DNA of 64,000 nt from positions 4,216,001-4,280,000 of the forward strand of contig NZ_CP034036.1 in assembly GCF_005484965.1 (NCBI RefSeq), written 5' to 3'. Below the pieces are notes generated by a model that was not told the origin of the DNA, made no database searches, and saw nothing but the letters and a program-made list of their open reading frames with translations. The stretch is from Brenneria nigrifluens DSM 30175 = ATCC 13028. Lineage in GTDB: Bacteria; Pseudomonadota; Gammaproteobacteria; Enterobacterales; Enterobacteriaceae. The position numbers and the translations under genes are program-made. Positions 16,787-27,230 of this stretch are shown here, one piece after another. Every line of letters starts with the position of its first letter. Positions within the stretch are counted from its first letter, which is position 1.

Positions 16787-19700
16787 GTGTCAGAAACAGG
16801 ATTAGCGCCTGAGATACAGGCGGATTTTCAGGAACTGCCCCTGGTGGCGGCCCAACCCGGTATCTGGTTCGCCGAGCAGATAGCCGCCCAGCGTAATGCT
16901 TTTACCGTCGCCCACGTTATTGAACTGTGCGGCCCGGTGGATAGGGATTGTCTGGACGCGGCAATACGTCAGGGACTGTCTGAAGCCGATACGGTACATG
17001 CCCGCTTCTGCCTGAGTGAATCGGATACGCCGGTTCAGCGACTTCCCCGCCGCGTGCAGGCGCCGCAGGTCAATGCGCCGGAATGGCTGGACGTCAGCGA
17101 GGAAGGCGAAAACGCCGCCCATGCGTTAATACAGGACGATCTGGCAAGCGATCTGCCCGCCGATGGCGCGCGCCCGCTTTACCGCCAGGTGCTCATGCGG
17201 GTATCCGCACAGCCGGAGCGCTGGTTCTGGTATCAGCGTTTCCATCATCTGATGCTGGACGGTTTCAGTTTTGATGCGCTGACCCGACGCATCGTGGATA
17301 TTTACAATGCCCGGCGTAACGGCCAATCCCCCGGCGATACGCCCTTTACCCCGTTCAGCCAGGTGGTGGACGAATATCAGGCATGGCAGTCTTCCGCATC
17401 CTGTCGGCGGGCGGCGGCATTCTGGCAAGAACATGCCCGCGATTTACCGGCCCCGGTTTCACTGGCCGGCGAAGTCTGTAGCCCGGTGCCGCAGGGCGCG
17501 CGAACGCTGCACCACAGGTTGAACCTGGCCGTGTCGCCGTTTGAGGCGCTTAACGCGGATGAGGATTTAGCGCGGGCCGAACCGGCGGAAATCGTTATGG
17601 CGGCGCTGTATATCTATCTGTATCGCATGAGCGGTTCGCCGCGCCTGTCCGTAGGATTCCCTTTTATGCGCCGTATGGGCTCGGCGGCGCTGTGCGCGAT
17701 CGGCCCGGTGGTGAACGTACTGCCGCTCCAGTTAACGCTGCGCCCGGACATAACGCTGGCCGAGGTGACCCAGGCGTTGCTTGACGAAATCAAGACCGTG
17801 CGCCGCCATCAGCGTTACGAAGCGGAGCAGCTGCGCCGCGATCTCGGCCGGGTGGGCAGCAGCGAAGGGCTGTACGGACCGGTCATCAACTTTAAAGTGT
17901 ATAACGCGGCGCTAAAGCTGGACGGCACCACGGCAATTACCCATACGCTGGCGATGGGGCCGGTGGACGATCTGGAGTTTGAGCTGGGCATTGGTGATGG
18001 CAAGCTGCATCTGACGCTGGCGGCAAACCCCGGCCGTTATAATGCGCAAACCCTGCAATGGCACGCGGAACGCATTGCTTACCTGCTGAAACAGCTGCTG
18101 CAACAGCCCCGCCAGCCTATCAGCCGCTTCTCTGTGGTCAGTGACGATGAACAGCGGCGTATGGCGCTCTGGGCCTGCGGACCGCGTCTGGCGATGCCGA
18201 CCGGCGCTGTATCCGTGGTGGACAGACTGCTGCACCAGGTGGAAAAACAGCCGGACGCCGTGGCGGTCCGTTGCGGCGAGGCCAGCCTGAGCTACCGGGA
18301 ACTCGCCGACCGTGTCATGCAACTGGCGCGCGTACTGATCGCGCGCGGGCTGGGCGCCGAAGATGTGGTTGCCGTCGGTATTCCCCGTTCAACGGACTCA
18401 CTGGTGGCGATCTTCGGCGTACTGGCCAGCGGCGCTGCCTATATGCCGCTGGATCTGGATTATCCCCGTGAACGTCTGGCGCTGATGTGCGAGGATGCCC
18501 GGCCGGCGCTCTTGCTGACCCACCGTACGGTCGCCGAACGGATGCCGGCCCTGCCGCAGACGCTCTGTCTGGATGATGCCGATGCGCAGGCCGCGTGCCG
18601 TGAGATGTCGTCAGCCCCGGTGAGAGACGCGGAACGCCGGGAAGCGCTACGCGGCGAGCATCTGGCCTACATGATTTATACCTCCGGTTCTACCGGACGG
18701 CCCAAAGGGGTAATGAGCACCCACGGCGGATTACTGAATCTGCTGGCGTCGCACGCCGCTTTCCTGTTCGGTCCGGCGATGGAAACCTTTTCCCGCCGCT
18801 ACGGCCGTCGCCTGCGCGCGGGCCATACCGCCTCTTTCTCCTTTGACTCATCCTGGGAGCCGCTATTCTGTCTGATCCTGGGCTGCGAGCTGTATATTTT
18901 TAACGAGGAACTGCGGCGCGACGCCTGGGCGCTGGTGCAGCATCTGCATCAGACACCCGTCGACCTGATGGACGTTACCCCCTCTTTCTTTTCTCAGATG
19001 ATCGACAGCGGACTGCTGGAGCCGGGCACGCCCAAACCCGGTTTCATTATGATTGGCGGCGAGGCCGCCACCCCGCGGCTATGGCAACTGATGCGGCAAC
19101 AGTCGGATATGGCGATCCATAACTATTACGGGCCGTCGGAATACACCATCGATACGTTGGGCGCCGCTATCCAGACCGCCGCGCAGCCGGTTATCGGCCG
19201 GCCGGTGGCCAATACCGATGTCTGGTTGCTGGATCACCGTTTACAGCCGGTGCCGCCCGGCGTGGCGGGAGAGCTATATATTTCCGGACCGGGCATCGCG
19301 CGCGGCTATCTGCGCCGTCCGGATCTGACCGCCACCCGCTTTGTGGCCAATCCGTTCCGCCCCGGCGAGGTGATGTATCGCACCGGGGATTTGATGCGCT
19401 GGCGCAGTGACGGACAACTGGCTTTTATCGGCCGGGTCGATCATCAGATTAAAATCCGCGGTTTTCGCGTTGAATTGGGCGAAGTGGAAAATGCGCTGGT
19501 CGCCTTGCCGCAAGTCAGCACCGCCGTGGCGATCGCCGAATCCGTCGGGGCGACCCACCGTTTAATCGGTTATTGTTCCGTGCCCGACGCCGCGCTGCGC
19601 GAACAACCGGACATCTCATCGCGCCTGCTGGAACAGTTGGCCGCGCAATTGCCGGATTATATGGTGCCGTCGGTATTGGTGGTGTTGGAAGAGCTCCCCC

Positions 19701-22700
19701 TGACGGTGAACGGCAAGATCGATCGCCAGGCGCTGCCTGCCCCTCAGCCGGCACAGCCGCACCAGAGCCGGGATGCGCAAGGCGAACAGGAGATATTGAT
19801 TTGTCAGTCCATTGCCGCGCTACTGGGACTGGAGCGTATCGGAGCCGACGACGACTTCTTTGCGTCCGGCGGCGACAGCATTTCCGCCATGGGACTAGGC
19901 ACGCTGCTGCGGCGGGCGGGCTGGCAATTACGTCCGAGGGATATTTTCGCCCAGCGTACCCCGGCACGCATGGCGTCGGTCATGGAGCCGCTGTCAACGC
20001 CGTCGCGCGCGCCCCGCTCCCCGCAGCGCGGCCCGATTGACGGTTTACCCATATTACGCTGGTTCGCCGAACAGGGTATCAACCGACGCTTTGCTCACGG
20101 CGTCTTCCTGCGTGTCCCGGCGGCCTTACAGCAAGCGCATCTGGAACAGGCGCTGGCGGCGCTGAGCGCTACGCATCCGGCGCTGGCGGCCTTTACCCGG
20201 GACGATCGCCTGATCGTCGGCGAACAACCGCCGGTTACCCTGCCGTCACGCTGTGAAGTGCGGCAAATCGCTGACGATCTCGCCGCCAGCGCCGAACGCG
20301 CCTTTGACGCGGCGCTGGAAAAACTGCAACCGGCGGCGGGTCTGATGATGCACGCCGTGTTATTACAGCGGGAAAACCAGTCGTGCGGTCTGGTGATGGT
20401 CATACACCATCTGGTGGTGGATGGCGTGTCATGGCGCATCCTGCTGCCCGCGTTACAGCAGGCGGCGGAAGCGGCCATGGCCGGACAGGCCATCGCTCTG
20501 ACGCCGGAAACGGCATCGCTGCATGACTGGTCGTCCTGGCTGCTGGAGGATCTTCCGCGACGCCAGGCCGAATTGCCGTTATGGCAGTCAATGTTGCAGG
20601 CGCCGCTCCCTTTATTGGGGCAAAGACCGTTGGATGCCGCGCAGGATCGCCAACAGGCGCAGCGGGAAAAACGACTATTGCTTGATGCCGCGCCTACCAC
20701 GGCGCTGCTGACATCGCTGCCGCAACGTTACCGGGCGGGAACGGAAGAGATGCTGCTCGCCGCGCTGGGACTTGCCTGCCAGCGCTATTACGGCGTATCG
20801 CAATTGCGCGTGATGCTTGAATCGCACGGCCGGGCGGACGTGGCGAATAGCGTGGATCTCTCCCGTACCCTTGGCTGGCTGACGGCGGAATATCCCGTAC
20901 AGATGGCCTGGCCGGCAACCACGGCCGATACGCCATGGCAGGTGGTGCGGGCGGTAAAACGCGTAGTGCGGGCCATCCCGGATCGCGGCATTGGCTACGG
21001 CATGTTGCGTTACCTGGACGACACCGCTGCCAACCCGCTGCCGACGCTGGCGCGCCAACATGCGCCTGAAATTCTGTTCAACTACCTGGGGCGCTTCAGC
21101 GGCGGAAACGCGCTGTGGACGCCGCAGCGCACGGAGCGCCGTTTCCGTGACGCGTTCGCGGTGGCGCAGGACGGCCACACGCCGCTCGGCTACGCGCTGG
21201 AAATCAATATCTTTGTCGATGAACAGTCGCCCGCGCCGCGTCTGGCCGTTCATTGGGGATGGGCCGACGGCATCTTCACCGAACAGGATATCGACGCGCT
21301 TCATCAGCATCTGGCGCAGGCCGTGGAGAGGCTGGCGGACTTTGCCCGCCGGCATCCGGCGCAAGCGGCGGATACGCTGGTGGCGGCGGAAGTGATGCAG
21401 GAAGGAGTAACGGATGACCAACTGCTGCGGCTGCGGCAGGTTCACGGCCCGCTGGCCGCGGTATTGCCGGTTTTGCCGCTGCAACAGGGTTTATTGTTCC
21501 ATGCCCAGCTTGCGGACAGTGCCGGCAGCTATAACTCCGTAACGCGCTTGTCCCTGCACGGCGCACTGGACAGCGCCCAGCTCAGACAGGCGCTGGAAAC
21601 CGTCGTCCGCCGCCATCCGCAACTGACGGCGCGTTTCGATACCGAGCTGACTCAGACGCCGCTGCAACTGCTGCCGCTATTGCGCGATGACGAAACCTAC
21701 TGGCCGTTTGATGAGCAAGCGCTGCCCGCCCTGTCTCCCCAGGCTGAAACCGACGCGCTGCTGGCGCTGGAGAAAAGCGAACTGGCGCGCGATCTGTTCC
21801 GCCAGCCGCACGCCATGCTGCATGCGTTACTGGTACGACATGGCGAATCATCCCGCCATACGCTGTTTCTCAATGCCCATCATCTGGTGGTGGATGGCTG
21901 GTCGACGCCGATATTGCTGCACGATCTGTTCACCATCCTGCAGCAGGGTGAAACCGCGCTGGCAGCGCACCGGGTAAGCTACCCGCAGGTCGTCCGCCAA
22001 TTGGCGGATCGGAACGCCGACACCGCCCGTCAGCGCTGGCGCGAGGCGCTGCACGGCGTCAGGCCGACGCTGCTGTTTGGCGAACAACCGCACGACGGCG
22101 CGGTTCATGAACTGGAACTGCTGCCGGAACCCCGGCTGGAACAGGAATTGACGCAGCTCTGCCGGCGGTACGGCCTGACGCTCAATACCCTGATGCAGGG
22201 GGTCTGGGGCGTGCTGCTCAGCAGCTACAGCGGATTTAACGATGTGATCTTCGGCTCACCGGTATCGGGCCGTTTTGGTCAGATAGACGGGCTGGAGCAG
22301 CATGTCGGGCTGTTCAGCAATACGCTGCCGGTACGCGTAACCTTTTCCCCCGATCGGCCGTTACTCAGCCAGCTTGCCGAGCTACAGTCCCGGCAAATTC
22401 AACTGATTGAATACGACAATCTGGGGTTGGGAGAAATCCAGCAACTGGCCGGCGCGGGCACGCTGTTTGATACATTACTGGTGGTGGAAAATTATCCCGA
22501 TCACGCTATTGCCGACGACGAAAAAACGGCGCTGCGCTGTAGCCACATCAATAACCGGGGCTATACCCACTATCCGCTGACCCTGCTGGTGCTGCCGGGC
22601 GAACGTCTGCGTCTGCTGATGGAGTATCGCGACAGCGTAGCGCACCCGCAACGTCTGGCGCAGCGGCTGATGCTGTTGCTGGAACAACTGGTTCGGCAGA

Positions 22701-25339
22701 CGGATTTACCGCTCGGCGCCTGGCGGCTACAGACGCCGGAAGAGCAAGCGCTGATCGCCGCGGTAAATGGGACCGCGCATCATGTGCCGCCAGGCACGCT
22801 GCACCAGGCGGTGGACGAACAGGCCCGTCGTACGCCGGATCGCGTGGCGCTGCTGGATCGCGAGCACCGGTTGACCTACCGCCAGATGCGGACTCAGGTA
22901 CAACTGCTGGCGGAACGCCTGATCGCCGCCGGCGTGCGGCCGGGGGATATCGTGGCGGTCGCCCTGCCGCGCTCGGTGCGCCTTAGCCTGTCGCTGCAGG
23001 CTATTCTGGAAGCCGGCGCCGCATGGCTGCCGCTGGATACCGGCTACCCCGACGAACGGCTGGCGCTGATGGTGGACGATGCCAGCCCGCGCCTGATCAT
23101 CACGGAAAGCGGGCTGCAAACCCGTTTTGCGCCGTTGGCTCCTCTGCTACTGCTGGATCGCCTGGCCGATGAACGCCGGCAACCGACCGCGCCCGACATC
23201 AGGGTCGATCCAAGGCAGGCCGCCTACGTTATCTACACCTCCGGCTCTACCGGGCGCCCCAAAGGGGTGGTGGTCAGCCATCAGGCCATTGTCAATCGCC
23301 TGTGGTGGATGCAGGACAGCTACCGCCTTACCGACGACGACGTGGTGTTGCAAAAAACCCCCTGTAGCTTTGACGTATCGGTATGGGAGTTCTTCTGGCC
23401 GTTGATGACCGGCGCAAGTCTGGTGATGGCGCCGCCGGAGGCGCACCGCGATCCCGATGCGCTGCGGCAGCTGATCGACGATTATGCGGTCACCACGCTG
23501 CATTTCGTGCCCTCCATGCTGGCAGCCTGGGTGAGTGCGCTGGCATCGCGTCAGCAGATCGGCTGTACCAGCCTGCGGCGGGTATTCTGTAGCGGCGAGG
23601 CGCTTTCACGAGAGCTGGCGCTCAGCTACCAGTCCTCGATCGCCGCGCCGCTGCACAATTTGTACGGCCCGACGGAAGCCGCGGTCGACGTCACCTATCA
23701 GCCTGCCTCCGGCGCAGCGCTGACGCGCATTCATGCGCCCGGCGTTCCGATCGGTCTACCGGTGTGGAATACCCAACTGCGTATTCTGGACGGCTATCTG
23801 CGCCCGGTGCCGGTGGGTGTGGCCGGCGACTTATATCTCTGCGGTATTCAGTTGGCGCAGGGCTATCTGCGCCGCCCCGATCTGACGGCCGCCCGGTTTG
23901 TGGCCGACCCGTTCGCCGAGGGGGAACGAATGTATCGCACCGGGGATATCGCCCGCTGGCTTGACGATGGCGCAGTGGAATACCTCGGGCGCAGCGACGA
24001 CCAGTTGAAAATCCGCGGCCAGCGCATTGAACTGGGAGAAATTGAACAGACCTTGCTGGCGCAGCCGGGCGTCATGCAGGCGGTGGTGTGCGCCCGTAAC
24101 CTGGGACAGGCCTCGCTGGCTGGCGCCGATGCGCGTCAACTGGTCGCCTGGATCATCCCGCAAGCGGGCGTCGCGCTGGATACCGATGACCTGCATCAGG
24201 CGCTGACGCAGCAGTTGCCCGCACATATGCTGCCGGTCTGCTATGTACCGATGAGCGAATTTCCCCTCAGCGCCAACGGTAAACTGGACCGGAAGGCATT
24301 GCCGGATCCGCAAATGCGACGGGAGAGCGGCCGCGTACCGGCGTCCGACACCGAGCGCTTACTGGCTTCCCTGTTTGCCGAGATTCTCGAACGGGATACG
24401 GTGTTTGCCGATGAGGATTTCTTTGCGCTGGGGGGACACTCGCTGCTGGCGATGCGCCTGACGGCGGAAATCCGTCGTCGTCTGCATCAGCCGCTGAGCG
24501 TCGGCCAGATTATGGCGGCCCGCAGCGTTGAAAAAATCGCGGCGTTGCTCGACGGGCAACAGAGCGCCGATTCGGCGGAAAGTCGGGGGATTGGCGAAAC
24601 CATGCCGTTGCGCGCGGGCACAGGCCCGGTACTGTTCTGCCTGCATCCGGCCTCCGGTTTTGCCTGGCAGTATGCGGGGTTGCTGCGTTACCTTGACGGC
24701 AAGTATCCGATAGTCGGGCTGCAATCGCCGCGACCGCAAGGGGTTATCGCCCGTTGTAACGATGTGGCGGCGATGTGCGAGCATCATCTGGACGCCATCC
24801 GTCGCATTCAGCCGGAAGGCCCGTACTTCCTGCTGGGATATTCGCTGGGCGGCACGCTAGCGCAGGGGATCGCCGCGCGGCTACAACAGGCGGGACAATC
24901 GGTGGCGTTCCTTGGTCTGCTGGATACCTATCCGCCGGAAGGGCAGGACTGGACCGGTCCCAGCGAAGAGGAGGCCCGTCAGGAGGTGGCGCATGAACAG
25001 GCCGCCTTTATGGCGGCGACGGAAGAAGAGTCTGATCCGCAGTTGCGGGCTGAGAAAGCAGCGATGTTCAACAGTATCGTTGCCAACTATAAGGATGCGG
25101 TGCGTTTACTGTCGGACGCCGCCACACCTCATTACGCGGGTGTGGCCACGCTGTTTATCGCCACACACACGCTGCCGGCGGGAATGGATGTGTCGGCAGC
25201 CTGGGCGCCCTACGTCGGCGCGCTGACGACCTATCCGCAGCCTTGCGAACACGCCGATATTCTGTCGCCGGCGTCATTGACGCATCTGGGACCGCAGTTG
25301 AGCCGCCTGTTGTCAGACTACCCGCAGCTTGCACGATAA
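16787..25339 (+). CDS. cbsF: Dimodular siderophore NRPS with epimerase domain (CbsF/VabF-like)
   Basis: The 2850-residue protein reads C-A-T-E-C-A-T-TE. C1 has FHHLMLDG (about residue 153). A1 has YTSGSTGRPKGV (about 630). T1 has GGDSISAM (about 1027). The epimerase domain has HHLVVDGVSW (about 1207), GYGMLRYL and PEILFNYLGRF. C2 has HHLVVDGWS (about 1697). A2 has YTSGSTGRPKGVVV (about 2147). T2 has GGHSLLAM (about 2548) and the thioesterase GYSLGG (about 2683). The A2 pocket reads D-V-W-H-F-S-L-V, the serine code of EntF. The A1 pocket reads about D-S-(W/E)-D-M-G-Y-I with an acidic residue at the 278 position, fitting a basic side chain. EntF has one module only; this layout is that of chrysobactin (DHB-D-Lys-L-Ser) and vanchrobactin (DHB-D-Arg-L-Ser) synthetases. 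The GTG start is chosen because AAGGAA lies 6 nt upstream. Confidence 0.93.
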   Translation: MSETGLAPEIQADFQELPLVAAQPGIWFAEQIAAQRNAFTVAHVIELCGPVDRDCLDAAIRQGLSEADTVHARFCLSESDTPVQRLPRRVQAPQVNAPEWLDVSEEGENAAHALIQDDLASDLPADGARPLYRQVLMRVSAQPERWFWYQRFHHLMLDGFSFDALTRRIVDIYNARRNGQSPGDTPFTPFSQVVDEYQAWQSSASCRRAAAFWQEHARDLPAPVSLAGEVCSPVPQGARTLHHRLNLAVSPFEALNADEDLARAEPAEIVMAALYIYLYRMSGSPRLSVGFPFMRRMGSAALCAIGPVVNVLPLQLTLRPDITLAEVTQALLDEIKTVRRHQRYEAEQLRRDLGRVGSSEGLYGPVINFKVYNAALKLDGTTAITHTLAMGPVDDLEFELGIGDGKLHLTLAANPGRYNAQTLQWHAERIAYLLKQLLQQPRQPISRFSVVSDDEQRRMALWACGPRLAMPTGAVSVVDRLLHQVEKQPDAVAVRCGEASLSYRELADRVMQLARVLIARGLGAEDVVAVGIPRSTDSLVAIFGVLASGAAYMPLDLDYPRERLALMCEDARPALLLTHRTVAERMPALPQTLCLDDADAQAACREMSSAPVRDAERREALRGEHLAYMIYTSGSTGRPKGVMSTHGGLLNLLASHAAFLFGPAMETFSRRYGRRLRAGHTASFSFDSSWEPLFCLILGCELYIFNEELRRDAWALVQHLHQTPVDLMDVTPSFFSQMIDSGLLEPGTPKPGFIMIGGEAATPRLWQLMRQQSDMAIHNYYGPSEYTIDTLGAAIQTAAQPVIGRPVANTDVWLLDHRLQPVPPGVAGELYISGPGIARGYLRRPDLTATRFVANPFRPGEVMYRTGDLMRWRSDGQLAFIGRVDHQIKIRGFRVELGEVENALVALPQVSTAVAIAESVGATHRLIGYCSVPDAALREQPDISSRLLEQLAAQLPDYMVPSVLVVLEELPLTVNGKIDRQALPAPQPAQPHQSRDAQGEQEILICQSIAALLGLERIGADDDFFASGGDSISAMGLGTLLRRAGWQLRPRDIFAQRTPARMASVMEPLSTPSRAPRSPQRGPIDGLPILRWFAEQGINRRFAHGVFLRVPAALQQAHLEQALAALSATHPALAAFTRDDRLIVGEQPPVTLPSRCEVRQIADDLAASAERAFDAALEKLQPAAGLMMHAVLLQRENQSCGLVMVIHHLVVDGVSWRILLPALQQAAEAAMAGQAIALTPETASLHDWSSWLLEDLPRRQAELPLWQSMLQAPLPLLGQRPLDAAQDRQQAQREKRLLLDAAPTTALLTSLPQRYRAGTEEMLLAALGLACQRYYGVSQLRVMLESHGRADVANSVDLSRTLGWLTAEYPVQMAWPATTADTPWQVVRAVKRVVRAIPDRGIGYGMLRYLDDTAANPLPTLARQHAPEILFNYLGRFSGGNALWTPQRTERRFRDAFAVAQDGHTPLGYALEINIFVDEQSPAPRLAVHWGWADGIFTEQDIDALHQHLAQAVERLADFARRHPAQAADTLVAAEVMQEGVTDDQLLRLRQVHGPLAAVLPVLPLQQGLLFHAQLADSAGSYNSVTRLSLHGALDSAQLRQALETVVRRHPQLTARFDTELTQTPLQLLPLLRDDETYWPFDEQALPALSPQAETDALLALEKSELARDLFRQPHAMLHALLVRHGESSRHTLFLNAHHLVVDGWSTPILLHDLFTILQQGETALAAHRVSYPQVVRQLADRNADTARQRWREALHGVRPTLLFGEQPHDGAVHELELLPEPRLEQELTQLCRRYGLTLNTLMQGVWGVLLSSYSGFNDVIFGSPVSGRFGQIDGLEQHVGLFSNTLPVRVTFSPDRPLLSQLAELQSRQIQLIEYDNLGLGEIQQLAGAGTLFDTLLVVENYPDHAIADDEKTALRCSHINNRGYTHYPLTLLVLPGERLRLLMEYRDSVAHPQRLAQRLMLLLEQLVRQTDLPLGAWRLQTPEEQALIAAVNGTAHHVPPGTLHQAVDEQARRTPDRVALLDREHRLTYRQMRTQVQLLAERLIAAGVRPGDIVAVALPRSVRLSLSLQAILEAGAAWLPLDTGYPDERLALMVDDASPRLIITESGLQTRFAPLAPLLLLDRLADERRQPTAPDIRVDPRQAAYVIYTSGSTGRPKGVVVSHQAIVNRLWWMQDSYRLTDDDVVLQKTPCSFDVSVWEFFWPLMTGASLVMAPPEAHRDPDALRQLIDDYAVTTLHFVPSMLAAWVSALASRQQIGCTSLRRVFCSGEALSRELALSYQSSIAAPLHNLYGPTEAAVDVTYQPASGAALTRIHAPGVPIGLPVWNTQLRILDGYLRPVPVGVAGDLYLCGIQLAQGYLRRPDLTAARFVADPFAEGERMYRTGDIARWLDDGAVEYLGRSDDQLKIRGQRIELGEIEQTLLAQPGVMQAVVCARNLGQASLAGADARQLVAWIIPQAGVALDTDDLHQALTQQLPAHMLPVCYVPMSEFPLSANGKLDRKALPDPQMRRESGRVPASDTERLLASLFAEILERDTVFADEDFFALGGHSLLAMRLTAEIRRRLHQPLSVGQIMAARSVEKIAALLDGQQSADSAESRGIGETMPLRAGTGPVLFCLHPASGFAWQYAGLLRYLDGKYPIVGLQSPRPQGVIARCNDVAAMCEHHLDAIRRIQPEGPYFLLGYSLGGTLAQGIAARLQQAGQSVAFLGLLDTYPPEGQDWTGPSEEEARQEVAHEQAAFMAATEEESDPQLRAEKAAMFNSIVANYKDAVRLLSDAATPHYAGVATLFIATHTLPAGMDVSAAWAPYVGALTTYPQPCEHADILSPASLTHLGPQLSRLLSDYPQLAR

Positions 25340-25368
25340 AGGAGAGGAGCGACGTTTATCGCCCGGCC

Positions 25369-26166
25369 TTAAGGGACCGGGTGATAACGTCCGCAGGGCA
25401 CAATCAACGGCGTATGGGATACCGGATCGTCAATAATTACGCATGACATGCCGAATACCTGCTTCACCAGTCCGCTGCTGATGATATCGGCAGGTTTTCC
25501 CTGGGTCACCACCTGTCCCGCACTCAGCACAATCAGGTGATCCGCATAGCGGCACGCCTGATTGAGATCGTGCAGCACGGCGATCAGCGTTCGCCCATGC
25601 TGCTGATTAAGCGTACGAAAAAGATCGAGCAGTTCAATCTGATGAGCGATATCCAGCCAGGTTGTCGGTTCATCCAGCAGCAGCAACGGAGTCTGCTGGG
25701 CCAGCACCATGGCGATCCATACGCGCTGGCGCTGACCGCCGGATAACTCATCCACGCTGCGCTCGGCGAGATCGCTGACGTTGGTGGCGACCATCGCCTG
25801 CTCCACCGCATCCTTGTCCGCCTGGCTCCATTGGCGCAACAGCGTCTGATGGGGATAACGGCCGCGCGCCACCAGGTCGGCCACCGTAATATTATCCGGA
25901 ACAATCGCCTGCTGCGGCAGCAGGCCGATCTGCCTAGCCAGCGCTTTGGTCGGTATACGCTGGATGTTTTTACCATCCAGCAATACTTCGCCCGCCAGCG
26001 GTTTCAGCAGCCGGCATAGCGCCCTTAACAACGTGGATTTGCCGCAGGCATTGGGACCGATAATCACGCTGAATTGGTTGTCGGGAATCGTGACGCTCAG
26101 ATCCTCGGCAATGATTTTTTTGTCATACCCCAGAGTCAGATTCGATGCGTGAAGAAAATGCGTCAT
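25369..26166 (-). CDS. fepC: Ferric siderophore ABC transporter ATPase (FepC-type)
   Basis: A 265-residue ABC ATPase of the iron-siderophore class: Walker A GPNACGKST (about residue 38), signature LSGGQRQRVW, Walker B LLLLDEPTTWLD and the switch histidine in VLHDLNQA. It powers import of the ferric siderophore across the inner membrane together with FepD and FepG. Its stop lies only 30 bp from the NRPS stop, facing it; a GC-rich inverted repeat (CCCGG..CCGGG) over the two ends may terminate both. It is the last gene of the fepDGC operon. In Dickeya the matching genes carry cbu names. Confidence 0.93.
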   Translation of the reverse strand: MTHFLHASNLTLGYDKKIIAEDLSVTIPDNQFSVIIGPNACGKSTLLRALCRLLKPLAGEVLLDGKNIQRIPTKALARQIGLLPQQAIVPDNITVADLVARGRYPHQTLLRQWSQADKDAVEQAMVATNVSDLAERSVDELSGGQRQRVWIAMVLAQQTPLLLLDEPTTWLDIAHQIELLDLFRTLNQQHGRTLIAVLHDLNQACRYADHLIVLSAGQVVTQGKPADIISSGLVKQVFGMSCVIIDDPVSHTPLIVPCGRYHPVP

Positions 26167-26188
26167 GACTATTTCACTCTTTTAACGG

Positions 26189-27223
26189 TTAACGACGTGA
26201 TTCACGAACCAGCAGCCAGATCAGGTAAATGCCCCCGATGCTGACGGTGACCGCCCCCACCGGGAGCTGTACTCCGGCAAAGGCGTGCTGGGCGACAATA
26301 TCAGCCGACAACAGCAAAATGGCCCCGATCATGGCTGATGAAAATAACGGTACTGAACTGGCCCGCATTAAACGACGGGCGATTTGCGGCGCCGCCAGCG
26401 CAATAAAGGAGATGGGACCGGCCGTCGCCGTCACCACGGCGGTCAGGATAACGCCGAACAGCATGAGCCACAGCCTGCTGGCTTCCGCATTAACCCCCAG
26501 CGATCGCGCGCTGTCATCCCCCATTTCCAGCAGTTGCAAACGCTTTCCCATCAGCAGCGCCGCCGCGATGGCGATGGGAATAATCGCCACGGCGGGCTGC
26601 CCTTTGGCCCAGGTCACGCCGTTTAATGACCCCGTTCCCCACAGCGCGGCGGTCATGGCGCTCTCCAGCGATCCGGTAATGATCAGCCAGGTATTAAAGG
26701 CCGCCAGTATCGCGCTAATCGCAATACCGACGATAATCAGGCGAAATCCCACTATGCCCTCTCGCCATGCCAGCAGATAGACCGCCGCCGCGGTAATGAC
26801 GCCGCCGGTCACCGCCCCGCTGGCGATCTCGTAGTAGCCGCCATTTAGTAAAATAATGGTGACTAAGGCGCCGGTATAAGCCCCGCTGCTGAAGCCGATA
26901 ATATCCGGGCTGCCCAGCGGGTTGCGTATAATGGACTGAAAAATCGCTCCGCTGACCCCGAGGGCCGCGCCCAGAAGCAAAGCCATAACCGCCCGCGGAG
27001 TGCGCCACTGGGTGACGACGGTGACGGTGCCCGGTTCTCCCTTGCCGGTCAACGCCTGCCAGATATCGAACGGCGATAATTGCAGGGTGCCGAGACTGAC
27101 GGCCAGAATAACCAGCAACGTACTGGCGATGAGCAATATGCCGTTAATCCATATTACGCGGCGGGAGAACCGACCGCTTATCAGCCCGAAAGGCGCACTA
27201 AGGCTGAGCGTTCTGGTGATCAT
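26189..27223 (-). CDS. fepG: Ferric siderophore ABC permease (FepG-type)
   Basis: A 344-residue FecCD-family permease with about ten hydrophobic segments. It contains LGAALGVSGAIFQSIIRNPLGSPDIIGFSSGAYTG, the conserved coupling region, and PISFIALAAPQIARRLMR near the C-terminus. It forms the membrane channel with FepD. It starts 8 bp after the fepD stop and ends 23 bp before fepC, forming one operon. Confidence 0.93.
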   Translation of the reverse strand: MITRTLSLSAPFGLISGRFSRRVIWINGILLIASTLLVILAVSLGTLQLSPFDIWQALTGKGEPGTVTVVTQWRTPRAVMALLLGAALGVSGAIFQSIIRNPLGSPDIIGFSSGAYTGALVTIILLNGGYYEIASGAVTGGVITAAAVYLLAWREGIVGFRLIIVGIAISAILAAFNTWLIITGSLESAMTAALWGTGSLNGVTWAKGQPAVAIIPIAIAAALLMGKRLQLLEMGDDSARSLGVNAEASRLWLMLFGVILTAVVTATAGPISFIALAAPQIARRLMRASSVPLFSSAMIGAILLLSADIVAQHAFAGVQLPVGAVTVSIGGIYLIWLLVRESRR

Positions 27224-27230
27224 ATTTTCC

